A stretch of 64,000 bases of DNA, taken from Limosilactobacillus sp. WILCCON 0051. Its GTDB lineage: Bacteria > Bacillota > Bacilli > Lactobacillales > Lactobacillaceae. Made by a program: the position numbers and the translations under genes. The DNA is taken from positions 1,488,001-1,552,000 of the forward strand of contig NZ_CP154878.1 of the NCBI RefSeq assembly GCF_039955095.1, given 5' to 3'. Below the pieces are notes generated by a model. It was not told the origin of the DNA. It did not search any database and saw nothing but the letters and a program-made list of their open reading frames with translations. Shown here one piece after another: positions 52,501 to 61,162 of the stretch (position 1 is its first letter; every line of letters begins with the position of its first letter).

Positions 52501-54664
52501 GCGTCCAAGTCTGGGCATCAGCTTTCCAACTGTCATCGATCGTGTAGCTGGAACCATCAGCTGAAATCGTACCATAGCCGATAAAATTGTTTTGATCATC
52601 ATAAATCTTGTTACGCTTCAAGGTTGCCGTTTGCGTAACCGTGCTTTCCAGATCAGAAGGAATTGGTTCACCCGTTACACTGTCGTAGTATTCGATCGTC
52701 CGTGTAACGTCCTTGGTTTCAGCTTCAGTATGATAAGTTACCTGTTCATAAACAAAGTAGACATCATTAACGTTGTTGGAGTTGATCGTCCCCGTAGCGT
52801 CAGATGGCGTTGTAGTGTACGTAAAGCCTTTAACGGTCGTCGTACCGGCAGTTCCCAATGATTTGTCCGCCTTGACGTAACGGTAGGTCTTACCATTAAC
52901 CGTAATTGTTTCTGGGCGGTAGTTTGAGCCTGTAACATCATATGAGGTGTTGTTGCCAGAGTTCTCGTAAGCCGTCGTTGGATTTTGAATTACCGTGCCA
53001 TCACTGGTTACATAGTTGATGCGAACCTGGCCTTGTGGAGCATAGTAGTAATCTATGGTCTTTTGTCCTAAGGTTAAACGGTTCAACAGCAGCCAGTTCA
53101 TCGTAAAGTTATTCCAACCAGTTAACTGATCTTCCGTAAAACCAGCCTTTTTCAATTCATTAAGGCCAAGGTTAAGCTTATTACCCTCTTTATCCGTCAT
53201 GCTCAGGTTGACGGTAAAGGCACCATTGCTATAGAACACACCATTGTAGGTCGTACTGTTATTCCCAATGGATGACATTTCACCTGGCTTTAATTCTTCG
53301 GAAGTAAAGATGGTTTTCCAAATACTGGAATCGTTAATGTCACTAAGACTTGCATCAGCCTTGGCTACGCGCATCTGAATTCGACTTGTTCCATCAGTAT
53401 CAGTGATTACTTGAACACGTGCGATCTGTAAAACAGGATTTTCTTTAGTACCTGACAGGTTTCGCTGCCCAGTAATGTACACGTCCCCAACTTTGTAGTT
53501 TCTTTTAAGGGTTCCACTAATAGACGAAGGAATGTTGGTTAAATCAAAACCAACAAAGTTTCGTACTCCGGAAGCCGTGTATTGATAGCCAATTCGGCCG
53601 GTTTCATCATAAGTTGCCAGAATAACATCATTACCAGCAGCATCCTTGGCAATGTAGCGAGTCTCAAGCGTACTTGCAATTGGGTAATCAAAGCCAATAC
53701 TGGTAGCTTGCGCATTCTTAGTTGGATTTGATGGCTCATATACATTGATTGAGTACATATTTCCAAGGTTAGAAGTAAAATTAATTCCCTTAGATGCTAC
53801 GCCATTGACAACCGTTTCAGTATATGAATACGTATAGTAGGTATTATCACTTGTGTTCTTCAAGTAACCGACTTTTTTATTAGTATCACCAGGGACCGAG
53901 GTAGTTTCCCATAAGACAGTGTTGGTATCGGCATCTACCAATTGAATATAAACCGTATCATCGTAGACACCGTTATTGCCATTCTTAGCTACCGAGACGC
54001 GAATGTAATAGTTCGTGTTGTATTTTTGATTGTAGCTGGTCAAATCTGAAGCAGTTACCGGACCCAGGCTCAGAATACCAAACGTATAACGGCCTTCAGT
54101 CGGATCAGCTGCATAGCCAGATGGGATTTGACTTTGATCTGCCGTAATCGTTGCGCCATTGGCATTGCTCATGCCTGGATTTGCATCGCTGTCGCTGAGC
54201 TTGTCTTTAGCAACGATCTCGCCCTTGCTGGTCAGCGCGTCATCACTAACTGCCTGACTGTCAGCAGTCGTCGCAGCCGAGGATGCTGACGATACATCAT
54301 TCGTTGCAGTTGAAGCCGCAGAAGCAGTCTGCGAGCTATCCGCAGTTGATGTTGCAGCTGCTGATTGGCTGTTTGCCGAAGTTGCTGCAACAGTTGCCGT
54401 TTGCGCACTGGCAGCTGCTGAACCCGTACTACTAAGCGTAACCGCACTGGTACTAGTATCATTGGCAGTACTGTTTACGTTAGTTGCTTCGGCACTCGTA
54501 TCCGTACCATTCGTTGTGTCGGCGGATACTTGACCATTGCCAAAGAACATCAGCGTCCCCAAAAGTACTGATACCGTTCCGATGCTTAACTTTCGCAAGC
54601 CAAAGCGTTGAGCGTGGTTGGCACTCTTTTGCTCTTGCATATACTTATTATTCTTGGAATACAT
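49580..54664 (-). CDS. Giant YSIRK/MucBP/LPQTG surface protein (third)
   Basis: 1694 residues from ATG 54662-54664 (AGGGGG upstream; an upstream in-frame ATG would add 16 hydrophobic residues before the normal start MYSKNNKYMQ). Layout: YSIRK signal (RFGLRKLSIGTVSVLLG), Ser/Ala/Thr-rich stretch to about 165, the shared head domain (DPTEGRYTFGILSLGP), then modules X-F-A-B-C-D-B-C-D-E-D in the notation of the second adhesin, a Pro/Thr linker (TPTTPSTPTTPG) and LPQTG with KKRRED tail. It is the closest relative of the fourth adhesin, including its 3' untranslated region, so one arose by gene duplication. Confidence 0.92.
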   Translation of the reverse strand: MYSKNNKYMQEQKSANHAQRFGLRKLSIGTVSVLLGTLMFFGNGQVSADTTNGTDTSAEATNVNSTANDTSTSAVTLSSTGSAAASAQTATVAATSANSQSAAATSTADSSQTASAASTATNDVSSASSAATTADSQAVSDDALTSKGEIVAKDKLSDSDANPGMSNANGATITADQSQIPSGYAADPTEGRYTFGILSLGPVTASDLTSYNQKYNTNYYIRVSVAKNGNNGVYDDTVYIQLVDADTNTVLWETTSVPGDTNKKVGYLKNTSDNTYYTYSYTETVVNGVASKGINFTSNLGNMYSINVYEPSNPTKNAQATSIGFDYPIASTLETRYIAKDAAGNDVILATYDETGRIGYQYTASGVRNFVGFDLTNIPSSISGTLKRNYKVGDVYITGQRNLSGTKENPVLQIARVQVITDTDGTSRIQMRVAKADASLSDINDSSIWKTIFTSEELKPGEMSSIGNNSTTYNGVFYSNGAFTVNLSMTDKEGNKLNLGLNELKKAGFTEDQLTGWNNFTMNWLLLNRLTLGQKTIDYYYAPQGQVRINYVTSDGTVIQNPTTAYENSGNNTSYDVTGSNYRPETITVNGKTYRYVKADKSLGTAGTTTVKGFTYTTTPSDATGTINSNNVNDVYFVYEQVTYHTEAETKDVTRTIEYYDSVTGEPIPSDLESTVTQTATLKRNKIYDDQNNFIGYGTISADGSSYTIDDSWKADAQTWTQQDSADLSDYGYTAPDRASVAAVTVDGNTTNVTEKVYYGHQTMPVTPTNPGTPGEPINPKGDVTYPDGVAKDDLTDTVKRTINYVDANGNPVNGSPDGTRSYEQTVTFERTAIVDKVTGKILGYDTNNDGKVDTDSADRAWTPLSAELSEVKSADPKTLGFDNVDKSAISTVTVVPGQADLTETVVYSNNPVVVSGTITYIDDTTGVTLDQDSLPSGEVGSKINYTTAGKIANYEDQGYELVANDFTDGSQVYKKTGNDFVVHLKHKTQTITPNDPNPVTPGDPINPNDPNSPVYPTEADRNNLVKDASQTIHYVGAGDMTPADNTLTQKDAFTRTVTIDKVTGKVLSTSDWEGTKTFDTVDTPFVDGYHADKKTAGGLTATPDNPDVEETVTYAPNGKIVPVDPNGTPIPGADTPTYPTDPNDPTKVVPNEPIPDVPGYTPVDPSPVTPADPGKDTPVPYVQVVTGTIKYVDDTTGKTLSSSDLPSGAVGSTIKYTTADKIKAYEDQGYELVSNNFADGTQTYAKEGNDFVVHLKHKAQTITPNDPTPVTPGQPINPNDPDSPVYPTDADRNNLVKDATQTIHYVGAGDKTPTDKVQTQKDAFTRTVTIDKVTGEVISMSDWEGTKTFGTEDTPVIDGYHADKKTAGGLTATPDNPDVEETVTYSPNGKIVPVDPNGTPIPGADTPTYPTDPNDPTKVVPDEPIPDVPGYTPVDPSPVTPADPGKDTPVPYTQNQYGLTEKFVDEDGNELSPSVDKGSSYKSGDGFDVTGDAKVINGYVLVKQDNTKGTFGNGDETATFIYKKIGKIIPVDENGTPIPGADTPIYQNDPNDPTKVIPNEPIPEVPGYTPVDPSPITPADPTEDTPVPYTKKETPTTPDTPSTPTTPTTPSTPTTPGEATTPVTPAEQPQTPAAPAGQGQATPTSAKTEAAKQATLPQTGNDKNEATAAMGLGFAGIASMLALFGTRKKRRED

Positions 54665-54769
54665 ATATAGACCCCCTAAATTTGTAAATCCCAATATCAA
54701 AATAAATATCAAGGTTTCTTGTTGCTGCTCATCTTTTGAAACACATTAATCACCCCTTCAACGTTTTCA

Positions 54770-54807
54770 ATCGATAAGCAGAGTTCTTCTTCTCTAGAAT
54801 GATTCTA
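54770..54807 (-). promoter_or_regulatory. Conserved leader block of the third giant adhesin
   Basis: TCGATAAGC (54770-54778, plus strand) and a likely -10 box TAGAAT (minus strand, 54802-54807) lie in a block conserved with the leader of the fourth adhesin (60663-60699). A good -35 box is not visible. Transcription here would give a 5' untranslated region of about 130 bases. Confidence 0.4.
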
Positions 54808-55017
54808 TATGGGAGCGTTATAAAAATAAAGAGAAAACCGCGTTTTTACAAGGTTATTCAACTTGTTATACCCTAAGTATAATTATCTTTTATAACTTAG
54901 ATGTTTAATAAACTAATTGTTTACAATAGGATATTTTGACAATTTCGAGAAAATAGTTTTTCATTAATCAGTTTATACACCGATAACAGTTTTAATTTAA
55001 AATAATCCTGAAACAAC
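54808..55017. other. AT-rich intergenic stretch between giant adhesins
   Basis: No gene. The left part continues the similarity with the leader of the fourth adhesin (CTTGTAA and T-rich tracts on the minus strand); otherwise nothing identified. Confidence 0.4.
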
Positions 55018-55056
55018 AAAAAGGCCGGTCACTTAATAGTAAAGTGATCGACCTTT
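55018..55056 (-). terminator. Terminator of the fourth giant adhesin
   Basis: Stem AAAGGCCGGTCACTT / AAGTGATCGACCTTT with a T tract on the minus strand, almost identical to 49492-49531. Confidence 0.85.
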
Positions 55057-55101
55057 ATTTCAGTTTCTCATGAGCAGGATTCTGCTTTTGAAACCTTTAG
55101 A

Positions 55102-58100
55102 TTAATCTTCACGACGCTTCTTGCGCGTACCGAACAGTGCCAGCATTGATGCGATACCGGCAAAGCCTAAGCCCATTGCAGCCGTGGCTTCGTTCTTGTC
55201 GTTACCGGTTTGTGGCAGCGTTGCAGCCTTAGCAGCTTCCGTCTTAGCTGACGTTGGCGTTGCTTGACCCTGACCAGCTGGTGATGCAGGAGTCTGTGGC
55301 TGTGCTGGTTCAGAAGACGCCGTTGGTGTTGAAGGAGTTGTAGGCGTAGTCGGCGTTGATGGAGTATCAGGCGTTGTTGGCGTTTCCTTCTTAGTGTATG
55401 GTACTGGCGTATCTACAGTTGGATCTGCCGGCGTGATTGGGCTTGGATCAACCGGCGTGTAGCCTGGTACTTCAGGAATTGGTTCGTTTGGAATAACCTT
55501 CGTTGGGTCGTTTGGATCGTTTTGGTAGATTGGCGTGTCCGCACCTGGAATTGGCGTACCGTTTTCATCTACTGGAATGATCTTACCGATCTTCTTGTAG
55601 ATGAACGTTGCCGTTTCATCACCATTGCCAAACGTACCCTTGGTGTTGTCCTGTTTTACCAGAACGTAGCCATTGATGACCTTGGCATCGCCAGTTACGT
55701 CAAAGCCATCGCCGCTCTTGTATGAGCTGCCCTTGTCAACGCTTGGTGACAGTTCATTGCCATCTTCGTCCACGAACTTCTCCGTCAAACCGTATTGGTT
55801 CTGCTTGTATGGTACTGGCGTGTCTTCAGTTGGATCTGCCGGCGTGATTGGGCTTGGATCAACTGGCGTGTAGCCTGGCACTTCCGGAATTGGTTCGTTT
55901 GGAACAACCTTCGTTGGATCGTTTGGATCGTTTTGGTAGATTGGCGTGTCGGCACCTGGAATTGGCGTACCGTTTTCATCTACTGGAATGATCTTACCGA
56001 TCTTCTTGTAGATGAACGTTGCCGTTTCATCACCATTGCCAAACGTACCCTTGGTGTTGTCCTGTTTTACCAGAACGTAGCCATTGATGACCTTGGCATC
56101 GCCAGTTACGTCAAAGCCGTCGCCGCTCTTGTATGAGCTGCCCTTGTCAACGCTTGGTGACAGTTCATTGCCATCTTCGTCCACGAACTTCTCCGTCAAA
56201 CCGTATTGGTTCTGCTTGTATGGTACCGGCGTGTCCTTGCCAGGATCAGTTGGCGTAACCGGACTTGGGTCAACTGGCGTGTAGCCTGGCACGTCTGGAA
56301 TTGGTTCGTTTGGCACAACCTTCGTTGGATCGTTAGGGTCCGTTGGGTAAGTTGGCGTATCGGCACCTGGGATTGGCGTACCATTTGGATCAACCGGAAC
56401 AATCTTACCGTTTGGTGCGTAGGTTACCATTTCTTCGACATCTGGATTATCAGGCGTTGCCGTCAGACCACCGGCAGTCTTCTTGTCGGCATGGTAACCG
56501 TCAACAACTGGCGTGTCTTCCGTACCAAAAGTCTTAGTACCAATCCAACCAGTAGTTGAAACTACTTCACCAGTAACCTTGTCAATCGTGTCAGTCTTAC
56601 TGAAAGCGTCCTTTTGAGTTTGAACCTTGTCAGCAGGAGTGTCGGCGCCAGCCCCCGTGTAGTGGATGGTTTGCGTAGCATCCTTGTAGCTTACTGATTC
56701 TTCAGTTGCATGCTTCAAGTGAACTACGAAGTCATTGCCAACCTTTTCGTAGACTTGACTGCCATCAGTAAAGTCGTTGGATACCAATTCGTAGCCTTGA
56801 TCTTCGTAGCTCTTGATCTTGTCGGCCGTGGTGTAGTTGATCTTTGAACCAACCGTGCCGCTTGGCAGATCAGATGAACTTAACGTCTTACCAGTCGTGT
56901 CATCAACGTACTTGATCGTACCAGTAACTACTTGGACATATGGTACTGGCGTGTCCTTACCAGGATCAGCTGGCGTAATTGAATCGCCGGGCTGATTATC
57001 TTTTGGTTTCCAACCATCAATGCTTGGCACGGTTGGATCTAAAACTTTGGTTGGATCACTAGGATCGGTCGTGTACGTTGGCGTATCCGTACCTGGAATT
57101 TGCGTACCGTTTTCATCTACCGGAATCAGCTTGCCGTTTGGCGTGTAGGTTACCGTTTCTTCAACGTTTGGATTGTCAGGCGTTGCCGTCAAGCCACCGG
57201 CAGTCTTCTTGTCGGCATGATAGCCGTCAACAACTGGCGTGTCAACCGTGTCAAACGTCTTGGTACCTTCCCAGTCACTCGTTGAGAGCACCTTACCAGT
57301 TACCTTGTCAATCGTCACGGTCCGCGTGAAGGCGTCCTTTTGCGTCACAGTGTTATCAGCTGGCGTCTTGTCGCCGGCACCAACATAGTGAATCGTTTGG
57401 GTAGCATCCTTGACCAAGTTCTTGCGGTCAGTCTCGGTTGGGTAAACCGGGCTGTTCGGATCGTTAGGGTTGATTGGTTCGCCTGGCGTTACCGGATTTG
57501 GATCGTTAGGCGTGATGGTCTGCGTCTTGTGCTTCAAGTGAACCACAAAGTCGTTGCCAGTCTTTTTGTAGACCTGACTGCCATCAGTGAAGTCGTTAGC
57601 TACCAATTCGTAGCCTTGGTCTTCGTAAGCTTTGATCTTATCTGCCGTCGTGTACTTGATCGTTGAACCAATCTTACCGCTTGGCAAATTATCACTATCA
57701 AGTTCTACACCAGTAGTGTCATCGATGTACTTGATCGTACCCGATACTTGGTTGTTGCTGTAGGTTACCGTAACCGTTGTGTCGCCTTGATCTGGCGTAA
57801 CTACCAGTGATGAAACATTAGCAATATCGACGTTATCATAGCCTACTGAGCTTGGATCTGCTGATTTAACGGCATCCAAGGTCTTTTCAATTGGCATCCA
57901 GGCACGATCTGCACTTTCAGTGTCAACCTTGCCATCATTGTTGGTGTCGTAGCCCAGAATCTTGCCGGTTACCTTGTCAACGATAGCAGTCCGCGTAAAT
58001 TCAGCAGTTTGAACGTATGAGCTTGTACCGTCCGGAGCACCATTAACCTTATTGCCGTCTTCGTCAACGTAGTTAATCGTCCGCTTTACCGTAGCAGTCA

Positions 58101-60507
58101 AGTCATCCTTAGCAACACCATCTGGGTAGGTAACGTCACCCTTAGGATTGATTGGTTCGCCAGGAGTCTTAGGGTCAGTTGGCGTCACTGGCGTCGTTTG
58201 GTGACCATAGTAAACCTTTTCCGTTACGTTGGTCGTGTCGCCATCAACCGTAACCGCAGCTACTGAAGCGCGATCAGGAGCCGTGTAGCCGTAGTCGGAA
58301 AGGTCGGCAGAATCCTGCTGCGTCCAAGTCTGAGCATCAACTTTCCAACTGTCATCAATCGTGTAGCTGGAACCGTCAGCTGAAATCGTACCATAGCCGA
58401 TAAAATTGTTCTGATCATCATAGATCTTGTTGCGCGTCAAGGTTGCCGTTTGCGTAACGGTGCTTTCCAAATTAGATGGAATTGGTTCACCCGTTACACT
58501 GTCGTAATATTCGATCGTCCGCGTAACGTCCTTGGTTTCAGCTTCCGTGTGATAAGTTACCTGTTCGTAAACATAGTAAACATCATTAACATTGTTGGAG
58601 CTGATTCGGCCCGTTTCATCGGATGGAGTTACATTGTAAGTGTAGCCATTAACGGTCGTCGTACCAGCAGTTCCCATTGACTTGTCGCTCTTAACGTAGC
58701 GGTAAGTCTTACCATTAACCGTAATCGTTTCTGGTTTGTAGGTTGAGCCGGAGACATCATAAGCAGTATTATTGCTTGAATTTTCGTAGGCCGTTACTGG
58801 TGCTTGAATTACCGTACCATCACTGGTTACGTAGTTGATCTTAACTTGACCTTGTGGGGCGTAGTAGTAGTCAGCTGGTTTTTGGCCTTCAGGGTTAATG
58901 TTAAGCAGTAACCAGTTAAATACATACTTGCCCACCAGTTGTTCGTCAGTAAACCCAGCCGCCTTAGCAATTTCGTCAGTAATAACAAAGGCGCCTTTTT
59001 CATGGGAACCATTGTAGTTAGCCAGATTATTACCAGTGGTAGACCATTCACCCGGCTTCAGTTCTTCACTGGCAAAGACGACTTTCCAAATGTTAGGATC
59101 ATTAATATCGTCAAGGCTTGCACCATTTTCAGCCACGCGAATGCTGATAATGCTGGTTCCATCAGTGCTGGTAATCAAACTCGTCCGAACCATCTGAAGG
59201 CTATTAGAAAATTTTCTTGGAGTGGAGACTAACAGGTCGCCAACTTTGTAACCACGCTTCAAAGTCCCAGTCGTTTCTGAAGGAACTGATACTAGGTCAT
59301 AGCCAACGAAATCGCGCAGGCCTGATGCAGTGTAAGTTGATCCTGGTCGACCAGTTTCATCATACGTTGCTAAAATCGTTTCATTACCTGCGGCATCTTT
59401 AGCAATATAGCGCGTTTCAATCGTGCTTGCACTTGGATAATTGAAGCTAATAGCAGTCCCTGATGTCTGCGAATCACTATCTGCTTGATATACAGCAGTT
59501 GAGTACATTGGACCATTATTAGCATCAATAGGACTGGCATCAAAACTAATAGTCTTTGTAGTTACGCCATTAACAGTATTTTCTGCATATGAATATTGGA
59601 ATGGATTGCCATTTGTAGGGTTTAAGGCATCAATCGTTTTCTTTACATCGCCAGGTTTAGCCGTAGTTTCCCAGATCACCTTGTCTTGATCAGCGTCAAC
59701 CAATTGAATGTAAACAGTGTCATCATATACCCCATCGGTAGCTTTAGCAGCCGTTGATACCCGGATGTAGTAATTGACATTATACGTTTGGTTATAGCTG
59801 GTATAGCCAGATTGATTAATTGGTCCTAAGCTAAGAATCCCAAACGTGTAGCGGCCCTCAGTAGGATCAACCTTGTAGCCGCTAGGAATCTTTGATGAGT
59901 TGTCCAGTACCAGACTTGCCCCATTCGGATCACTCATCACTGGTGAAACATCACTGTCAGTCAGACCCTTCGCCTTAGCTTCGTCAGTAATCTTACCTTC
60001 CGCAGATGCTGCATCATCGCTGGCAGCTTGACTATTAGCAGTCGTAGCAGTTGAAGCATCAGTAGTTGCGGTAGTAGCAGTTGAAGCAGCAGATGAGGCG
60101 TCAGTAGTTGCTGCTGAAGCACTGGAAGCAGCAGATGAAGCCGTCGAAGCAGCCTGTGAGCTGTCCGTAGCTGACGTTGAAGCCGCTGCAGCCGTTGCAG
60201 TTTGCGCGCCGGCTGCTGCTGAACTGGCCGCCGCACTGCTGTTGGCATCGCTGGCAGCTGAAGAATCCGTGCTGCTCAGCGTAACCGCACTGGCACTGGT
60301 ATCATTAGCGGCGCTGTTTACGCTAGCCGTGTCGGCACTGGTATCCGTACCAGTCGTCGTGTCGGCAGATACTTGGCCATTGTTGAAGAACATCAACGTC
60401 CCCAAAAGCACGGATACCGTTCCGATGCTTAATTTACGCAGTGAGAACCGTTGAGCGCGATTGGCACTCTTTTGTTCCTGCATATATTTATTATTCTTGG
60501 AATACAT
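55102..60507 (-). CDS. Giant YSIRK/MucBP/LPQTG surface protein (fourth)
   Basis: 1801 residues from ATG 60505-60507 (AGGAGG upstream). YSIRK signal RFSLRKLSIGTVSVLLG; a very Ala/Ser/Thr-rich stretch (about 50-180); shared head domain; then modules X-F-A-B-C-D-B-C-D-E-D-E-D. The first D unit is variant (DPTVPSIDGWKPKDNQPGD) and the second C unit is shortened (TIHYTGAGADTPADKV, joined directly to a B unit). The final E-D pair is duplicated as a 411-bp unit. The end is LPQTG, helix, KKRRED. It is the adhesin closest to the glycosyltransferase genes. Likely role: binding of mucus or host glycans. Confidence 0.92.
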   Translation of the reverse strand: MYSKNNKYMQEQKSANRAQRFSLRKLSIGTVSVLLGTLMFFNNGQVSADTTTGTDTSADTASVNSAANDTSASAVTLSSTDSSAASDANSSAAASSAAAGAQTATAAAASTSATDSSQAASTASSAASSASAATTDASSAASTATTATTDASTATTANSQAASDDAASAEGKITDEAKAKGLTDSDVSPVMSDPNGASLVLDNSSKIPSGYKVDPTEGRYTFGILSLGPINQSGYTSYNQTYNVNYYIRVSTAAKATDGVYDDTVYIQLVDADQDKVIWETTAKPGDVKKTIDALNPTNGNPFQYSYAENTVNGVTTKTISFDASPIDANNGPMYSTAVYQADSDSQTSGTAISFNYPSASTIETRYIAKDAAGNETILATYDETGRPGSTYTASGLRDFVGYDLVSVPSETTGTLKRGYKVGDLLVSTPRKFSNSLQMVRTSLITSTDGTSIISIRVAENGASLDDINDPNIWKVVFASEELKPGEWSTTGNNLANYNGSHEKGAFVITDEIAKAAGFTDEQLVGKYVFNWLLLNINPEGQKPADYYYAPQGQVKINYVTSDGTVIQAPVTAYENSSNNTAYDVSGSTYKPETITVNGKTYRYVKSDKSMGTAGTTTVNGYTYNVTPSDETGRISSNNVNDVYYVYEQVTYHTEAETKDVTRTIEYYDSVTGEPIPSNLESTVTQTATLTRNKIYDDQNNFIGYGTISADGSSYTIDDSWKVDAQTWTQQDSADLSDYGYTAPDRASVAAVTVDGDTTNVTEKVYYGHQTTPVTPTDPKTPGEPINPKGDVTYPDGVAKDDLTATVKRTINYVDEDGNKVNGAPDGTSSYVQTAEFTRTAIVDKVTGKILGYDTNNDGKVDTESADRAWMPIEKTLDAVKSADPSSVGYDNVDIANVSSLVVTPDQGDTTVTVTYSNNQVSGTIKYIDDTTGVELDSDNLPSGKIGSTIKYTTADKIKAYEDQGYELVANDFTDGSQVYKKTGNDFVVHLKHKTQTITPNDPNPVTPGEPINPNDPNSPVYPTETDRKNLVKDATQTIHYVGAGDKTPADNTVTQKDAFTRTVTIDKVTGKVLSTSDWEGTKTFDTVDTPVVDGYHADKKTAGGLTATPDNPNVEETVTYTPNGKLIPVDENGTQIPGTDTPTYTTDPSDPTKVLDPTVPSIDGWKPKDNQPGDSITPADPGKDTPVPYVQVVTGTIKYVDDTTGKTLSSSDLPSGTVGSKINYTTADKIKSYEDQGYELVSNDFTDGSQVYEKVGNDFVVHLKHATEESVSYKDATQTIHYTGAGADTPADKVQTQKDAFSKTDTIDKVTGEVVSTTGWIGTKTFGTEDTPVVDGYHADKKTAGGLTATPDNPDVEEMVTYAPNGKIVPVDPNGTPIPGADTPTYPTDPNDPTKVVPNEPIPDVPGYTPVDPSPVTPTDPGKDTPVPYKQNQYGLTEKFVDEDGNELSPSVDKGSSYKSGDGFDVTGDAKVINGYVLVKQDNTKGTFGNGDETATFIYKKIGKIIPVDENGTPIPGADTPIYQNDPNDPTKVVPNEPIPEVPGYTPVDPSPITPADPTEDTPVPYKQNQYGLTEKFVDEDGNELSPSVDKGSSYKSGDGFDVTGDAKVINGYVLVKQDNTKGTFGNGDETATFIYKKIGKIIPVDENGTPIPGADTPIYQNDPNDPTKVIPNEPIPEVPGYTPVDPSPITPADPTVDTPVPYTKKETPTTPDTPSTPTTPTTPSTPTASSEPAQPQTPASPAGQGQATPTSAKTEAAKAATLPQTGNDKNEATAAMGLGFAGIASMLALFGTRKKRRED
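55390..56211 (-). repeat. Recent 411-bp internal duplication (E-D module pair)
   Basis: 55390-55800 and 55801-56211 encode two almost identical 137-residue units, from YGLTEKFVDEDGNE to PADPTEDTPVPY. The difference between matching points (CTGCTTGTATGGTA at 55801 and 56212) is exactly 411 bases, so the frame is kept. Confidence 0.93.
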
Positions 60508-60662
60508 ATATGTAGACCTCCTAAATCTAAAATCTCAATATCGAATAAAGCTAATATCAAGGTTTTCTTGGCAGCTGCTAATCTGGTGAATTTTTTGTTA
60601 ATCACTTTATAATCTATTTTCAAATTGGCAAACTTTTTTAATCGCCTAAATTCACTTTTAAG

Positions 60663-60699
60663 TCGATAAGCAGATTCCTTTTCAACACGAATGATTGTA
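60663..60699 (-). promoter_or_regulatory. Conserved leader block of the fourth giant adhesin
   Basis: TCGATAAGC (60663-60671) and a candidate -10 box TACAAT (minus strand, 60694-60699), matching the block at 54770-54807 in order. It predicts a leader of about 180 bases. Other parts of 60508-60908 show nothing more. Confidence 0.4.
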
Positions 60700-60908
60700 T
60701 ATGGGAACTTACAAAAAAGAAAGACCTATCCGCCTTCTTACAAGCTCTTTCACCTTGTTATACAATGAATGGTAATTAATGGTTTTGTGAGTCGATTTAA
60801 GAAACTATCAGTTTACATAAAGTAACCAAATAGGGAAATAAATAGCTGGCTAGCGCCGAATCCGTTTATATATTGATAACATCCAACTACTTGCTGCTGT
60901 TGAATCAG

Positions 60909-60946
60909 AAAAGCCGTTCCGCAAGTGATCACGGTAACGGCTTTTT
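60909..60946 (-). terminator. Terminator of the accessory Sec glycosyltransferase operon
   Basis: AAAAGCCGTT (60909-60918) pairs with AACGGCTTTT (60936-60945); on the minus strand it is followed by TTTTC, six bases after the last stop codon. Confidence 0.8.
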
Positions 60947-60951
60947 AGCAC

Positions 60952-61161
60952 TTATAGAAACAATCCCAGCAGCATCAGTCCCAGTGTAATCAAGAGAATT
61001 ACCCCCATGATCAGCTGACCAAACCACGATTCTCGCGGATTCTTTTGGTAGGTACGAGCCTTTTCGCGTTCAACCTGAGCCAAACGCGCGCTGGCATGCC
61101 GCTCGACCAGATCATCATGCTGATTGGGCTTGGTTAATGAATCAATCTTGCGCGTTGCCAT
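60952..61161 (-). CDS. Small single-helix membrane protein, possible Asp4/SecE-like accessory Sec subunit
   Basis: 69 residues: a charged N-terminal part (DDLVERHASARLAQVEREKA, likely helical), the segment KNPRESWFGQ, and one C-terminal membrane helix (LIMGVILLITLGLMLLGLFL) ending the protein. It starts one base after the gtfB stop, so it is co-translated. In streptococci, the small genes asp4 and asp5 follow gtfB and resemble SecE and SecG. Position, size and topology fit Asp4, but the sequence alone is too short to prove it. Confidence 0.6.
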   Translation of the reverse strand: MATRKIDSLTKPNQHDDLVERHASARLAQVEREKARTYQKNPRESWFGQLIMGVILLITLGLMLLGLFL

Positions 61162-61162
61162 T

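Noticed and set aside
42800..57666. Many plus-strand Trp/Arg-rich frames inside the giant adhesins
   Set aside because: They are antisense shadows of repeated Pro/Thr/Asp codons and have no start signals or domains.
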